Shown piece by piece: positions 11,544 through 23,510 of a stretch of DNA of 64,000 bases. Source of the DNA: Dichotomocladium elegans (lineage: Eukaryota; Mucoromycota; Mucoromycetes; Mucorales; Lichtheimiaceae). A model generated the notes under the pieces. That model saw nothing but the letters and a program-made list of their open reading frames with translations, was not told where the DNA came from and did no database searches. Location of the stretch: positions 496,001 through 560,000 of the forward strand of contig JAIXMN010000004.1 of NCBI GenBank assembly GCA_025716815.1, read 5' to 3'. A program made the position numbers and the translations under genes. The number at the start of each line of letters is the position of its first letter. Position 1 is the first letter of the stretch.

Positions 11544-12712
11544 ATGCCCTCCCAGGAAATCTCTATACCACCGTTCCAGCAAATAGTGCTTTACACTGGC
11601 AATGTTATGCGGAACAGCGTTGCCACCCGTAATAAGGTCGTTCATAAGAAGGTTAACACAGAGGTATGTTCTTCTATGCCGATACATTGGCTCGTCGAGA
11701 GTTGTTTTGGGTGGGGCAGGTGTTGGATATTTCGATTTAGGTTGGGAGCTGATTTCTTTTACCGACTTTTTTTCCTTTTTAGCTGATAGAAGCCATTGAC
11801 GATACGCTTCAGTCCTCGCTTAAAAACCCAAACCAACCGCCATCATTCCGCTTTTACCGGGACCAATCCCTGCTGGAAGTTCCTGATTTTCGGTTTCAGA
11901 GTCGGATATCGCGCGAAGATCGGAAAGATGTGGAAGTCACTGGTAAGAAAGGAAGGAAGGCTGACCGGGCGAGCTGCGTAGAAGCTAAACAAGGGGGCCT
12001 CTTTGGGTAGCCAAACTATTTTATCTGAATCAAAACGACAGCAGCAAGGAGAATGTCGACTTGGCTGTGAACTATGTGAAATCACTTCTCGGCGTGGAAT
12101 TCATCGATAACTTCATTCTCTCCTACACACCCGACGCTGCTACGCCTGCGTCTATCAACAACGTGTGGAACCAGCTCGAGCGACATCACCAGGAGGACGT
12201 CATTGGCAAATTAGGAGTAGCAGAGTTCACTTCGGAACAACTCGAGAGGATCCTTTCGGACAATGCTGTCAGTATAAAGCCATCGGTGAACCAAATCAAC
12301 GTCGCCCAGTGCGGCTCTATGCCCCCCTCTATGCTGGGTCTGGCCAAGCAGCACAAGGTTGAACTACTCTACAATGGCGATCGACCAGGTTACAATAAGA
12401 ATCTAGCAAGAATAGTGGCAAATGAAGGCTGACCTCATGGTATAGACATCATTGACTCGGACACACTCACGGCGCTCTTATATCGGCACAAGGTGTTGAG
12501 AGGTGACGGACATGTTGTACCCCGATTTGTCGTTAAATATCATGTATTTGTACGATGCAGAAGCGTCGTCGTAAACAAGGGGTATGCGGTCGAGTTGAGA
12601 TGAGGAAGGAGGGGGGGAAAGGGTGGCCGAAGATGAACGCTGACATGCTCCCCTTTTGTTTTTTTTTTTAAAAAAAAACAGGTACATAGTTGTAGCTGAT
12701 GCCCGGGAGTGA
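11544..12712 (+). CDS. glutamate-cysteine ligase modifier subunit (GCLM-like)
   Basis: Five exons, 11544-11663, 11783-11942, 12011-12388, 12446-12581 and 12682-12712, give 274 aa, the same length as human GCLM. The protein has the aldo/keto-reductase-like fold of the family: VTAKLFYLN, then the core KLGVAEFTSEQLERIL and IKPSVNQINVAQC..MPPSML, then LAKQHKVELLYNGD. The C-terminal part VVPRFVVKYHVFVRCRSVV..KGYIV matches the end of GCLM. In animals this subunit lowers the Km for glutamate and relieves feedback inhibition of GCLC in glutathione synthesis. The catalytic subunit is not in the window. The gene converges on the siderophore synthetase. Confidence 0.9.
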
Positions 12713-13556
12713 TCCACCCACCCCACCCCAGCGGATTTCGTTACATGATAAAATAATGCTAGATTTAAATTTGGAATAAGACCTTTTTATTTTTCATGCA
12801 GATCAGGTAACGTCGCCTATGTTCAGCAAGACCAAGTCAAATCTCAAGGCATCGCGTTGCCCCCCTCTTCTTGTATCTCGTTCCCCCCCCCTTTTTATTT
12901 TTTGAACTGATGCAAAGTTGAAAACTGAGGCTATGTCCGACCATGGTCTCTATCCATCTCTCTCTGTCTATTCAGTTGGATTAAAAGCATGGTGGCCATT
13001 CGCGTGTAGGCCGCATCGGACATGTGCCCAGTCTGCCGCGGATCCCGTTTTTTTATTCAGACTGTTGTGGCGGGTTATGTGGAAACTGCAGCCGGGCGGT
13101 GGGGGTGGGGAGCCCTAATCTTCTCCCCTACCTATATAAATCGACGACAACGAGAACAAGAGCCGAGCGGGGATGTCTTCCTCAGACCCGATGAGCTGAT
13201 CACAATGCACTGAGAAGGTATGGAAAAGCAATCGCATTGACAGAGAGGCATCAAAATGCGTGAGGGGAGTTGTACAGTGACTGGACAGGGTCGGTGGTGA
13301 TCTCCCACTTTATAATGTATTTGTCCAGTACCTGCATCCTTGCTTATGACAGCCATTGTTCTTCTTTGGGCCCATATGATCGATAGTGGGCCAAGCAGTT
13401 GTTGAGTGCATTTCGGACAGAGAGAGAGTGTGTGTGTGTGTCTCATGATGAAATAAAGAATCCTATATAATTCAAGATGCTTTAATTTGATGTGCAAAAT
13501 GTCTAATGGTGATGCGGTTGAGAGAGAATGACGTTCGGAACGGGTCGGTATATATA
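12713..13556. other. convergent 3' region, GCLM / siderophore synthetase
   Basis: About 0.84 kb with two 3' ends. A minus-strand polyadenylation-type AATAAA lies near 13050. Most of 13132-13556 is an open minus-strand frame continuous with the last large exon of the synthetase gene (see findings). A TG repeat lies at about 13429-13441. Confidence 0.45.
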
Positions 13557-15721
13557 CTAAAAGATGACATCCTAATTTAGCCCAACTGTGCAAGGATGCT
13601 GCATTTGCTGCGAAGCTTACATCTCGGTACAACTCTTCGATCTTCATTCGAACAAGGCACTTTCCGGGTACATGTTCGGTCTCCATAAAGAACCGGTACA
13701 TGGGGTGATCCCTGGGCACGAGGTTGGCAAAGTGAGTGCGGACCATATCCCAGCCTCTGCCGTTGTGATGCATGCCGAGGACGCGGATGAGCCGCTGCAG
13801 CTGCGAATGGAACAGGGTATGGTAGAGGAGTTTGTAGGACTCGTCGAGGGAATGGGCGACGACGCAGCTGTCAGGAAGGACGTCGATCTCGACGCCACAG
13901 GAGCGTTTGAGTGTCTCGTTGTGGACCTTCACACCACCAAAGTCGCGGATCACAAAGCCTTTGAGCTCGCCCGTCTTTTGGTCGAATCGCACAAGGGTGT
14001 TTTGTCCGTGAGCCTCGAAGGCTACGCCGTTTTCAAGCAGAGGTGGTATAAACGCCCTTAGTGCATATTGAATATATCTATATACCCCCACCCCCATCGA
14101 ACAAAAAGCCATTAGTTTTTTTTTTTCTTCTCTTTATGTCTGCACCTATGTATATATAACGTATGGAACGTAGGATTTCCCAAACTCACACCCACCCATC
14201 CTCCACTGGCTTTACCTATCCAGAAACGAAGCCTTCTTTTCCTCTGTATCGAGGCCCCAGACGTGCGTGACAAGCGTCTCGTCCGTGTCGGGCCGCTGTA
14301 TCTTTTCGACGAGTGCGGCCGCAACAATGACCACCTCACCCTCACAAAGGGTCTGTTCGCGGAGGACACAGCTGCAGTGCTTGGCCATGTCCGTGTCTGG
14401 GTGGCGATAGACAGCACTGGCAAGCTCGCGCTCGATCGTCAACACCTTCCGGTCATACGTCAGTCTTGGTACAACGTTGGCCGAGAAGCCCGGGCCGAAA
14501 TAGGTCGTGTAGGGCGTAATGGTCCGCAGCGCAGAGGAGACCTTGATTCCAAGGCACAGCTTGATGGTCATGGCCCGGAGGATGTCCGGGACCGCCACGG
14601 AGCGGATGGACGTGAGCGCCTGAGCAGTGACGCAATTTTCCCTAGGAAGCACGGCGGCGTCCTTGAAGCGCTCGAGCACGTTCGGAATCTGGAATTCGTG
14701 GACGGGAATGAGGACTTTGTCTTTGCCTGGCCGCGAGGAGCCACCCGTCTTCTGGAGCATGGCTTCGACAAGTGGCCTGGCGAGCTCTTCAAAGTCACCA
14801 CGCAGCTGGACCGAGGACCGCGGAATCGAGAGAAGCCGAAGAGTGGGAGTCTCGAGATTCAACTGACCTGGGATAAGAGGCGGCAGAGGCGCATAACTTC
14901 GGCGCGCTTTATGCATCTATCGATATGCGGATGAGACTAAGAACCGAAAAAATAGATAGCGGGCGACTCTTCTTACCGGATGCGTTGCGTGTCCTTCCAT
15001 AATTATCTGTTCCCAATAGATGGCAGGCGAGTCGAGACTCGGGAGGCGCTTGGGATGATCGTATGTGTAGACTACAATAAGATGAAGAAGATGGGGAGGA
15101 GTCAATAAGTTCTCCACACACACACCTGCTCCTCAGATGTGGGGACTTACTTTGATTGCTGATTGAGCTCGCAAGCTCTGATCCAATGAGCTCAGCAAGG
15201 TCTGGCTTGACGCGATAATCCTCTGCAAACTGAGACCAGAGTTCGACCGCGTCAAAATCATCGACGAGGGAGTTGATGCGAATGCCGATCTGACCAAAAA
15301 TGCTGTGGATGGTCTTGAGAGCACCAGCCGACAGGGGCATCAAGGCTGAGCAGGGAGCAGCCGATCGTGACTTGGGTCTGCGAGGAGCATAGACAAAAGG
15401 CATCATATCCCACGGATCTACGAGATCAATCTTGGTGCAAATGACACTGTTCTTGACGATTGTGTGGTTGCGATTCATGTGGGGCAGTCCACGGAGCGGG
15501 ACAGCAGCAAGGATGCCGTCTCCCTCTGCTTCATCTGACGGGCTCATGATGACACAGGCGCCAAGGATGTGGTTTTCGCCGCTTTGCTCGTCAGTTTCGT
15601 TAAAACATGGTACAAAATAGCCAGTGACAAGGGATTCGCTCACCAGGCAGGCGATGAGACGGGACGTGGTGGCAAATTTGCCATAGTGAATGTTCTTATC
15701 TGACGGACAAACAGAAGGCAT
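13557..15721 (-). CDS. NRPS-independent siderophore (NIS) synthetase, IucA/IucC family; probable rhizoferrin synthetase
   Basis: Exons are 15721-15151, 15071-14977, 14916-14216, 14077-13621 and a tentative 13571-13557, giving about 612 aa. IucA/IucC signatures are clear: EGHATHPMHKARRSY across the exon 2/3 junction (ATP-binding region), then AFEAHGQNTLVRFD and VIRDFGGVKVH, with the FhuF-like C-terminal segment RVLGMHHNGRGWDMVRTHF. In Mucorales an enzyme of this family joins citrate to putrescine to make rhizoferrin, the main siderophore; here that substrate is inferred. Three copies of GATCTGATAA sit upstream, fitting iron repression by a GATA factor. The 3' end is uncertain. A GTAAGC donor at 13620 leads to a stop within five codons. 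If it is not used, the frame stays open to 13132. Confidence 0.88.
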
Positions 15722-15805
15722 CGGCTACAATTGCGTGTGGTAGGAGACGTGAAGAAGGACAAGAAGAAAAATACAACTGCTCTTTATTTATTCTTTCTAT
15801 TCGGA

Positions 15806-15815
15806 TTATCAGATC
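15806..15815 (-). promoter_or_regulatory. iron-GATA site 1 (GATCTGATAA on minus strand)
   Basis: Read on the gene's strand this is GATCTGATAA, a full match to the (G/A)ATC(T/A)GATAA site bound by fungal iron-responsive GATA repressors (Fep1, SreA, Sre1, Urbs1). It lies about 85 bp upstream of the siderophore synthetase start codon. Confidence 0.75.
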
Positions 15816-15833
15816 CTAGCACGATTCACTAAA

Positions 15834-15843
15834 TTATCAGATC
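15834..15843 (-). promoter_or_regulatory. iron-GATA site 2
   Basis: Identical 10-mer to site 1 in the same orientation, 28 bp further upstream. Confidence 0.75.
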
Positions 15844-15973
15844 CTTTCTAACGCCGGTTGGTAATGTGGTACAGTTTCCCTGAGGATGCTCACATCCTTC
15901 TGTCTCTTTGATCGCGTTAGTCTCGTATATAGCGCCAGATGGGCACTAATACAAGCTAGAAAACAATTAAGTG

Positions 15974-15983
15974 TTATCAGATC
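15974..15983 (-). promoter_or_regulatory. iron-GATA site 3
   Basis: Third identical 10-mer, same orientation, about 250 bp upstream of the synthetase ATG. Confidence 0.72.
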
Positions 15984-17030
15984 GGAAAGGAAAACAAACA
16001 CCGGAAAACGGCCTTGCCCTTGTACCGAACACGTTTTCATTTATTAGGATCATTGTTGGATTCTGACTTCAATTAATGCAGATACCGTATGTCGCGACGT
16101 TCATCTGTGATTGTATACGGACACACAAAAATTAACGTTCACTTATACCTGCCTCGCAATAGAGAGAGAGCTCCCATGATAAGAATATCCGTCTGTCTGC
16201 AATCCGTTTTTAATCTTTTGCGTGTACGCGTATGGCGGGGATTTGTGCAACTTGACAGAAAGGGCGTTCTTTTTTTATCGATCAGACAGAATCGCCGCCA
16301 TATGAAATGAAAAAAAAGGTAGACACATACATGGCGTCCATGCGAAAGAAGGATAGATGGCTATACGCAGGGTGTATTTGGAATAAAGTCAAAAATGTCC
16401 TCACCGCACCTGCGACATGCACGCTTCATTGACAAAACAATAAGGTCTTTAATAGATCCATCATCTCAGCAGAACACTAAAAAAGCTTTGGGTAAAATGA
16501 AATCTCGCACTAAGCAAGCAAGAGAAGATAAGAAGAATAAAGAGCCGCCCTCCGTCTCTTATTCGCCCAATCACACTTCGCTTTCTTCTCTGGTACCTCG
16601 TCTGTCCCAAGCGCTCGATTTGGTAAATCATCCAACGGCTGGGTTTAAGGAATGTAGTAAAAAGATGAAACGTCAACGTGACCCAGAAACCAGTGGGGTG
16701 CAGGGATTCGGACCGATTAAACTTTGCGTCGCACCCATTTTCCGTGAAACGTCAGGTACTGGAAATGCGTAGTCTATTTGCTCCAAGGAGAGCGCGTGAT
16801 CTGGTTTCCGTTACGTTGCACGACGACCCATTTGCTGACCACGCCTCGGTGGACGGACTCGAGAGGAGTTAGGATTTATTGCTTCATTTCCTTCACTCTG
16901 AGGGCAAGAGGTGGGAGGTCGAAATAAGAGGAAAGAAATGAACGGAACGGATATATATGTATGGATCGGGGCAAGGGAAAAAAGATATTTGGAGAGGAAT
17001 AGAAAAAAAGAGACAACACTAGTCAGGCGT

Positions 17031-18350
17031 TTAATCTTGAGTTTCCTCCTTCTTCTCGGCCTCTTCATTATCTGTAACAGAGGATGCTAAATCAGAAATA
17101 TGATCGATCCATCATTCCCTTGTTGGTCCTATTCCCCTTTGCGTAAGGTCTGCTCCTTTACCTGGCTGCATATCTGAGGTCCAGAGGGTAAGGTTGTCTC
17201 TCAGTAGCTGCATGATAAGCGTAGAGTCCTTGTAAGATTCCTCGCTGAGGGTGTCGAGTTCAGCGATGGCATCATCGAAGGCCTGCTTTGCAAGATAGCA
17301 AGCGCGATCGGGCGAGTTCAAAATCTCGTAATAGAAGACAGAGAAGTTGAGAGCCAAGCCCAATCTGATAGGATGCGTGGTTGCAAGATCGACCTGAGCG
17401 ACCTCAGTAGCGGTCTTGTAGGCATCATGGGCGGCTCCTGCGGCGGATTTGCGTTCTTCGCCCGTTGCATACTCGGCAACGTAGCGATGGTAATCGCCCC
17501 TCCTATATTTAGATAGTCTCAGTGTCACCGTAATGATGCCACAAGATAAAACTTTCTTACATCTTGTAGTAGAACACCTTAGCCTCGCCCTCCGAAGCGG
17601 AGGGGATCAAATGGTCCTTGAGTAATTCAAGGATGTCATTGCAGACATCGTACAGCTCATTTTCGATTTTCTTGCGGTATTCCTTGATCTTGGCAACCTG
17701 AGCCTCGTGACCTTTGCTTTCTTCCTTTTGCTCGATTGAGGACACAATTCGCCAGGACGCACGGCGTGCACCAATCACATTCTTGTACGCGACAGACAGG
17801 AGATTACGCTCTTCGACTGACAAATCGACACCCATCTAATCCAGCCCCGGTGGTAGGCGTGAAAGAAAACAGCAACCGTCGGTGAGCGGGGCTTGTAAGA
17901 GAAAGAAAGGGTCTGTGTGCATGTAAATTGCTTACCTTGGCTACTTCCTTCATATAGGAGACCATTTCTGTACAACAGGGTGAGGTATTAGCGAAAACGA
18001 GGATATGCATAGGGAGGTAGCAATATGTAGTCAACAACAGCAAAAAAAAGAAAGCTAAACTTTACCATCGTAGCGTTCGGCTTGCTCGGCAATCTTGGCC
18101 ATGTAAACCTATACGCGAGGGACCAGGTGAGTATTTATATGTATATTGAGAAAGCTGGTTCGCGAAAGAAATGACGGCAGAGGAGAGGTCGAAGAGCACA
18201 ATCTTGGTATGCACTCTCGTCCCTGCCACTTGCGTAGACCCGCCGAGGATGTTGACAGTTACTCACCTTATCTTCGCGTTCCTAGAGACATCGGGAGCCC
18301 CATTGTGAGAACTTGTCAGATGGCAGTTGAATTTCACTTACAGTGGACAT
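17031..18350 (-). CDS. 14-3-3 protein
   Basis: Seven exons give 251 aa: 18350-18342 (MST), 18281-18267 (15 nt), 18108-18066, 17967-17936, 17835-17561, 17502-17162 and 17071-17031. Family hallmarks are [20 protein letters not shown] (signature 1, with the phosphopeptide-binding Lys/Arg), [10 protein letters not shown] (groove Arg and Tyr) and [19 protein letters not shown] (signature 2), with a short acidic tail ending [11 protein letters not shown]. It acts as a dimeric cytosolic adaptor that binds phosphoserine/threonine motifs in many signalling proteins. The first two coding exons are only 9 and 15 nt long and were placed by the conserved N-terminus and perfect GT/AG borders. This is the most securely identified protein in the window. 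Confidence 0.96.
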
Positions 18351-19071
18351 GTTCGGTGTAAGCGTGTGGTTCGGGATGGAAAACTGAGAGAGAGAGAGAG
18401 AGCGGTAGAAGGAAAAAGAAGAGTCTCCCCACCTCAACACCCCCCTCCCGAGGAGGAGCAACTCAGTCTTGCGGGATGAGCGGACCTGACGGGTGTCGTC
18501 ATGGACCTTCCGTGTCACACAAGTGACGGTCTTTTCCGAGCTATGCCTGCATCAAAGGGAGGGGAAATGGTTGTGCGTTGACCGCACAGGGCAGGGCAAA
18601 TCGCTTGCCTTTGGACTAGCGAGATGTTGGATATTTCATCCCAAAAAATCCTGATGATTGGGTTCTGCCGCACCGACGGAAATAAAGTATATAGCGTACT
18701 GATGAATGTTGTGCAATCGACAGCGTAAATTATGCCTTCGACATGTTGCTTGGGAATATCCTAAGCTTTCGTTCAAGTCTGATAATTCATTTTTATCTGT
18801 GCATTTAACTATACAATGTTGTATATATATGTATATAAATATTATATGAAAGAAGGAAAAACAAAGGCAAAAGAAAAGTAAAAAAGCAAACAAAATCAAG
18901 ATAAGGAGGTTGTACAATTGTGAGAAGCCATAAGTGGAAGTTGCGGGAAGAGAGACATAGTATAGCGTATATGATGAACGGCACGGAAGAAGAAAGAATC
19001 TTCGAAAGAGGTCTGCCGAATTTGGGTGTTTGTTTCGAGAAGAGGATGTTGTACGGAAGGCATAATTTAAA
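18351..19071. other. 14-3-3 promoter and WOPR gene 3' flank
   Basis: About 720 bp. The promoter side has an interrupted palindrome, TGACG-GGTGT-CGTCA (18487-18501), a bZIP/CRE-like pair of half-sites, and a GTCAC..GTGAC inverted pair at 18514-18527. A GA-rich run lies at about 18388-18403 and an AT-rich stretch at 18818-18850. No gene is seen. Confidence 0.45.
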
Positions 19072-20799
19072 TCACTTTAGCATCAACGAGTTGGTTCCAT
19101 CTGCGAGATCTGTCTCCACCATATCTCCGTTATGCAGCGAGTACTGAGAGAAATACGGGTTCATGAAATTCTTGGAATGGAGCGAAGTTTGATCAGGGAA
19201 ATGATGGGTACTACTAAGCGGCGGCTGACGGTGGTGATTATACATGTAACTATCCATGTCAATGCCGCTGCCACTACCGCTGCCGCTGCCGCTGCCGCTG
19301 CTTCCGAGATTGCCTTCACCAGGTGGGGCTTGGTTGGTATGATGGTTGCCGCACTGGGTAGCAGACGGAGATGTTTTGGCATTGATGTGTGCTTCTGATA
19401 CCACGGTGGACGCAGCATAGTCCTGGTACGATTGACTCGAGTTGAATAGAGGCTGGGGAGGTTGGGGATGATGCAGAGGATGCACGGGGTTGAGCAACTG
19501 CCCAAGATTTGCATTCGACTGCGACGAATCAGGTCGCTCCGATTTTACAGCATTCATCCCAGTATCTCCATTATTGAAGAAATCAGTGGGCGTATCGGGC
19601 TGTGCTGTTGCATAGGACAGTACATCTGGTGGATTATAGCTTCGTGGATAGGATGAGGTGGAATAGTGGCGATGATGATGGTGATGAAACGAGGGCCTCC
19701 CGGGCGATAGCATGGGGGTACTTGGTGACGATGCCATGCTTGTGGGCGAGGGTATAGCGTAGCCTGTGTTGTACATCGACAAAGAGGGGGAATATTTCTG
19801 GTCACCATCCATGCGATACGGATACATATAATGCGGAGAGGAAGGCATCTCATGCGCTCCAGGTCGCAAGGAGCCCACAGACATGCTGCGTAACTGATGC
19901 ATGCGACGATCTATATTCCAAAAGAATTCAATCATCCGTTTTACTCGATCAATCGATGGATGGGGTTGCGAAGGGGCAATAAGCAATTACCTCCAAACGT
20001 ATCGGGAGGCGTTAAAGGGCCAATGCCGGTGGAGTCACTTGGATGGTGGTCCAGGGCCGACTCTACCATGGGCGGAATGCGGAAATTCTGCTTCACTAGC
20101 AACTCGGGCGATATTTCGAGACCAGCTAGCTCGGGCACAGAAGACGGCGTGCGCAGGTTCCCCTGCAACACGTCGTTGGGATGGTAGTAAGAGATCAGAT
20201 GCTGTGCAACTCCGTTGACCACGATCGACATTGTCTTCTTGATCAGCCCATCCTTGCGGAATTTGTATGTGTCCGACAGACTACCCACAAGCTGGCGCTC
20301 ACGTCCGCGATCGACCACGGGTGATACACCACTGCCACCTGCACTGAGATCTGCGCTATAGCTCCGCTGCCGCATATCACCTGCTGCGGCGGCCGACGTA
20401 ACAGTAGACGACGAGTGCCGCTTCTCACCTGGGTTCCGCTTGTCCAATTCACGATAGATGAGGAAGTTGCCTAGGATCCGAGACGGGCTCCACATCCGTC
20501 CGTCCGTCCAACGTTTGATCCCTTAAAATCCTTTTGAGCCCCCTGTGCGCACACCTGCCGTATCCCCTTCTCTTTCTTTGTTTCTCTCCTTCTGTGCTCC
20601 CCCCATGCTTCCCGCATTATAACTTACCGGACTCGCGTTCGTCAAAAACAAATACTGAACCGGATTGAATCATTTTCCGCTCCTTTTCCTGGAGCCGGCG
20701 GCATATCCTGGGAAGAAGACCTCGGCGGCAGCCCTCGAATATGAGCAGGACGTCTTGGGTCGACTCAACGAATCCGTGGAATGTTTCAGTGACTAACAT
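19072..20799 (-). CDS. WOPR-domain transcription regulator (Gti1/Pac2/Wor1 family)
   Basis: Three exons, 20799-20628, 20521-19991 and 19910-19072, give about 513 aa. Both halves of the WOPR DNA-binding domain are visible. WOPRa runs from FHGFVESTQDVLLIFEGC through VFVFDERESGIKRWTDGR and MWSPSRILGNFLIYREL. WOPRb contains YKFRKDGLIKKTMSI and HLISYYHPNDV. The C-terminal half is disordered, with HHHHHRHY, H/P/S-rich sequence and an (SG)n run. Members of this family are master regulators of morphology, sporulation, dimorphism and virulence in other fungi; the role here is inferred only at that level. I chose the ATG at 20799, one residue before the conserved domain begins. The frame is open further upstream to 21084, so a longer N-terminus cannot be excluded. 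Confidence 0.9.
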
Positions 20800-23510
20800 G
20801 AATGGAGTTGCGGGGTGCGATTGCAGAAAGTGAGCTTGGCGAGGGGTATTTTTTTCCCGAAAATTTTTAGGTTCTGATCTTTCGATATAGCAAGAAGGTG
20901 TTTGCAAACGTCCCAGAGGAACAAATTCAAAGAAAACGGCCAAGAGTGGATGTGGAAGAAAAAGGGAAAAATAAAAAAAAAAGGAAGGAAAGTGTGAAAA
21001 GAGTGTAGATTTTTTGCGGGGCGAATTCAAACAAGTGTAGGGACCATGTCGCACGAAAGGGATTGATTGGCCTTTCACGAACACGGATATCTATTTAAAC
21101 GTGGGGGTGGGGGCCAATGGTGACATCCTCTTTTGTTTTTCTTGTCCTCTGTAGCCAGTTTCAATCCAATGCGCCGTAGGACGCGTTGGAGGGCGTGAAT
21201 TGATCCTCCCATGCTTACGATGGGTCGCCTTCCCCCTTCAACTGGATGAGGTTGAGTTTATGGCGGGGGAGCAAAACAGTTGCGCGGAAGACAACGTAGG
21301 AGTTTCAATTGACATCAAGGAACGAATGCTGAAGCCCAACAAGCGGCCGTTGCCGAATTTCCCAACACGCGGAGATGGGGCGCTTTCCTCTGCCGTCCAC
21401 ATCTCCTCCCAAAGCCGCTTTCCTCGCTGTTGAGGCCAGCCTATGCTGCGATTGCCCGCTGGACATATTGTATGGAAGATAAATGCGGCAATTCTGATGT
21501 ATATGTTGCACAGCTGTCTTGGACGGGCCCTGATTCGAAGCCTTGATGTATTGAACCAATGCAAACGAGAGCGATGACTGTCACATGAGAATTGTGAGCA
21601 GTTGACAGTCCCACTGACGCACAGACAAAAAGAATAGACGCTCTCCCTTCTCCCCTTCTCCGGGATCAGTAAAATGGGTCCAGGCTCAACATAAAAGATC
21701 TTCCATACAGCAGGATCCTTGGCGGCTAGTCCCAATTCCTCCGGATGGGTGTGCAAGCAACACCCCCTCTCCATACGGTCATATATATGACGAAAAAGCG
21801 GGGGGTGGGGGAGAAAGGGCGACTTGCTGATTTCTGGGCTACAAGACGCGAACGTAACACACACGCACGGGTAACTCCTACGCACACACCAAAGGAACTA
21901 ACTCAATTCCTCATAGCTCGCCAATCTTCGCAGTCCTTTAGCGGCTCGATTGAACTCTAAGTGGTACAGCCAAAAAAAAGCAGGAAAATAAAGTATCACA
22001 ACGATTAGATATGCTAAATGGTGTAACAAGATCCCTTAGAAGACAGCAATCTCCTCGTTACTTTTAGCTGAAAAAGACAAAGACAAGCTCGGCACTGTTC
22101 CTGAGAACTCTTTGTAGAAATTGGGCTTCATGTTCGCAACCATTTAGGGCGAAGTTTCAATTATGAGCGCCGATTCAGGTTTTGCTTTTGACCCAATGAT
22201 AGCTTTTTATTCCTAATGGATTCGCAAGATAAGGATAACACCTCTACATATATATACCCACTGGGCTTATGACTTTTGGATTCTTTCTGTTCTTTTGATT
22301 AGCTTGCCTCATAATCCCGTTGATTCATTTCCAGACAGAGAGAATCTAGGCAACGGATGCCAATCCTGCCATGTCTCTGGGCGGGTCTACATTGTAATTC
22401 AGCTAATACAGTGGGTATATTGTTTTTTTCCCACCGATTTAAGGTCAGAAAATGAGTGTAAAAATGCTTGGATACTGCACAGCCGACAACGGAGAGCAGT
22501 GTCCATTGTTACGCGACTCTCATCAAAGACATCCGTTTGCGTTGATCATTACTATCTAGGAAATAAATATCGAATAAGGACTGCAACAGGCCCTTGTTTT
22601 TTACCGCCCATTCATATATATTCTCTTTTTTATTTTAATACCCATTGATTTCCTGGATAATCGAAACCCGTTCAAAATCACCTTAAAGCGTATGGCAAAA
22701 GACATAGCATTCATACCTGTACGTACATGAAAATATGGTATCATCGCATCTGAGATGGCCCATCTGACCAGGTAGAACAGCAGTTAGTGGTTGTTGCCGC
22801 GGCCGCCATGTAAGCTATTTCCTGTCAGGGAATGCGGATCCTATCTTGAAAACACCCATCAGCATTGCCCTTCCAACTCTGCTTGTCATGTTCGTTCCTC
22901 TGTGTAGCATCGGTTGCGCTGAGTTTGCAAAAATGAATCCACACGTGTTACTGTAAATCCAGCGTAGGGAACCTTTTACTTTGCTTCGCTTTGTTATTGT
23001 GTGATGCATAACCTTACTTGGTCCCACCAGACACAATATTTATACGTCTTTATCCATGACACTGATTTTTTCGGTCATCCGGTTTGCTCGTCCAATTCAG
23101 CCTGGCATATTCCGGGATGGAAAGATGACTGATCTTCGCTGAAGCAATTCGTCATTTTACTCTAATCTGCTGTTGCACTCGCCAGAAGTCTGCGAAAGAG
23201 CGAGGGAAAAAAGAGAGAGAGAGAAAGAGACGATACATGAGACGCAAGTGCGTGATTCAACTCATCGTATTATTCATTATTGCTGTGAAAGTCGATTATG
23301 CCAAGTTAGCACCCTCAAAATTAAATCTGACATGCAGCCGACATCCCCCTGTCATAACCGATTCTTTCTCTTTTCGATATTATTTCATCCATGGCCAACC
23401 TGAATAATACGCCAGACGAATCACATAATACGCCAAGACAAAAGGCACTTGACGGCGTTCATTTTGCAGTGTAGGATCTTGACCCCCATCGCCGTCACAG
23501 ATCGAAACTA
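20800..23510. promoter_or_regulatory. long divergent upstream region between two transcription-factor genes
   Basis: The 2.7 kb between the WOPR gene (-) and the Sfp1-like gene (+) contains no convincing gene. The longest ORF (21238-21885, minus, 215 codons) has no domain and a composition unlike the neighbouring proteins. Long upstream regions and leaders are typical of WOPR regulators such as Wor1. A short TA-rich run (TATATATA) lies near 22247. Confidence 0.5.

Larger units (their letters stand above)
15722..17030. other. intergenic region upstream of siderophore synthetase
   Basis: The right-hand part is the 3' flank of 14-3-3 and the left part is the synthetase promoter with the GATA sites. 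An open frame at 16395-16772 (+, 125 codons, lysine- and serine-rich) has no recognisable domain, so I do not call it a gene. A pyrimidine/purine bias is visible near 16480-16560. Confidence 0.4.

Noticed and set aside
13588..14061. 157-codon plus-strand ORF
   Set aside because: Antisense to the exon encoding HGQN and RDFGG motifs of the synthetase.
14263..14934. 223-codon plus-strand ORF
   Set aside because: It is the antisense shadow of exon 3 of the siderophore synthetase, which has clear family motifs on the minus strand.
16395..16772. 125-codon plus-strand ORF
   Set aside because: Starts with plausible codons but no recognisable domain, and it lies in a promoter/3' flank region; not enough to call a gene.
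21238..21885. 215-codon minus-strand ORF upstream of the WOPR gene
   Set aside because: No domain, odd composition (S/R/C-rich) and no splice continuation; more likely a chance frame in the upstream region.
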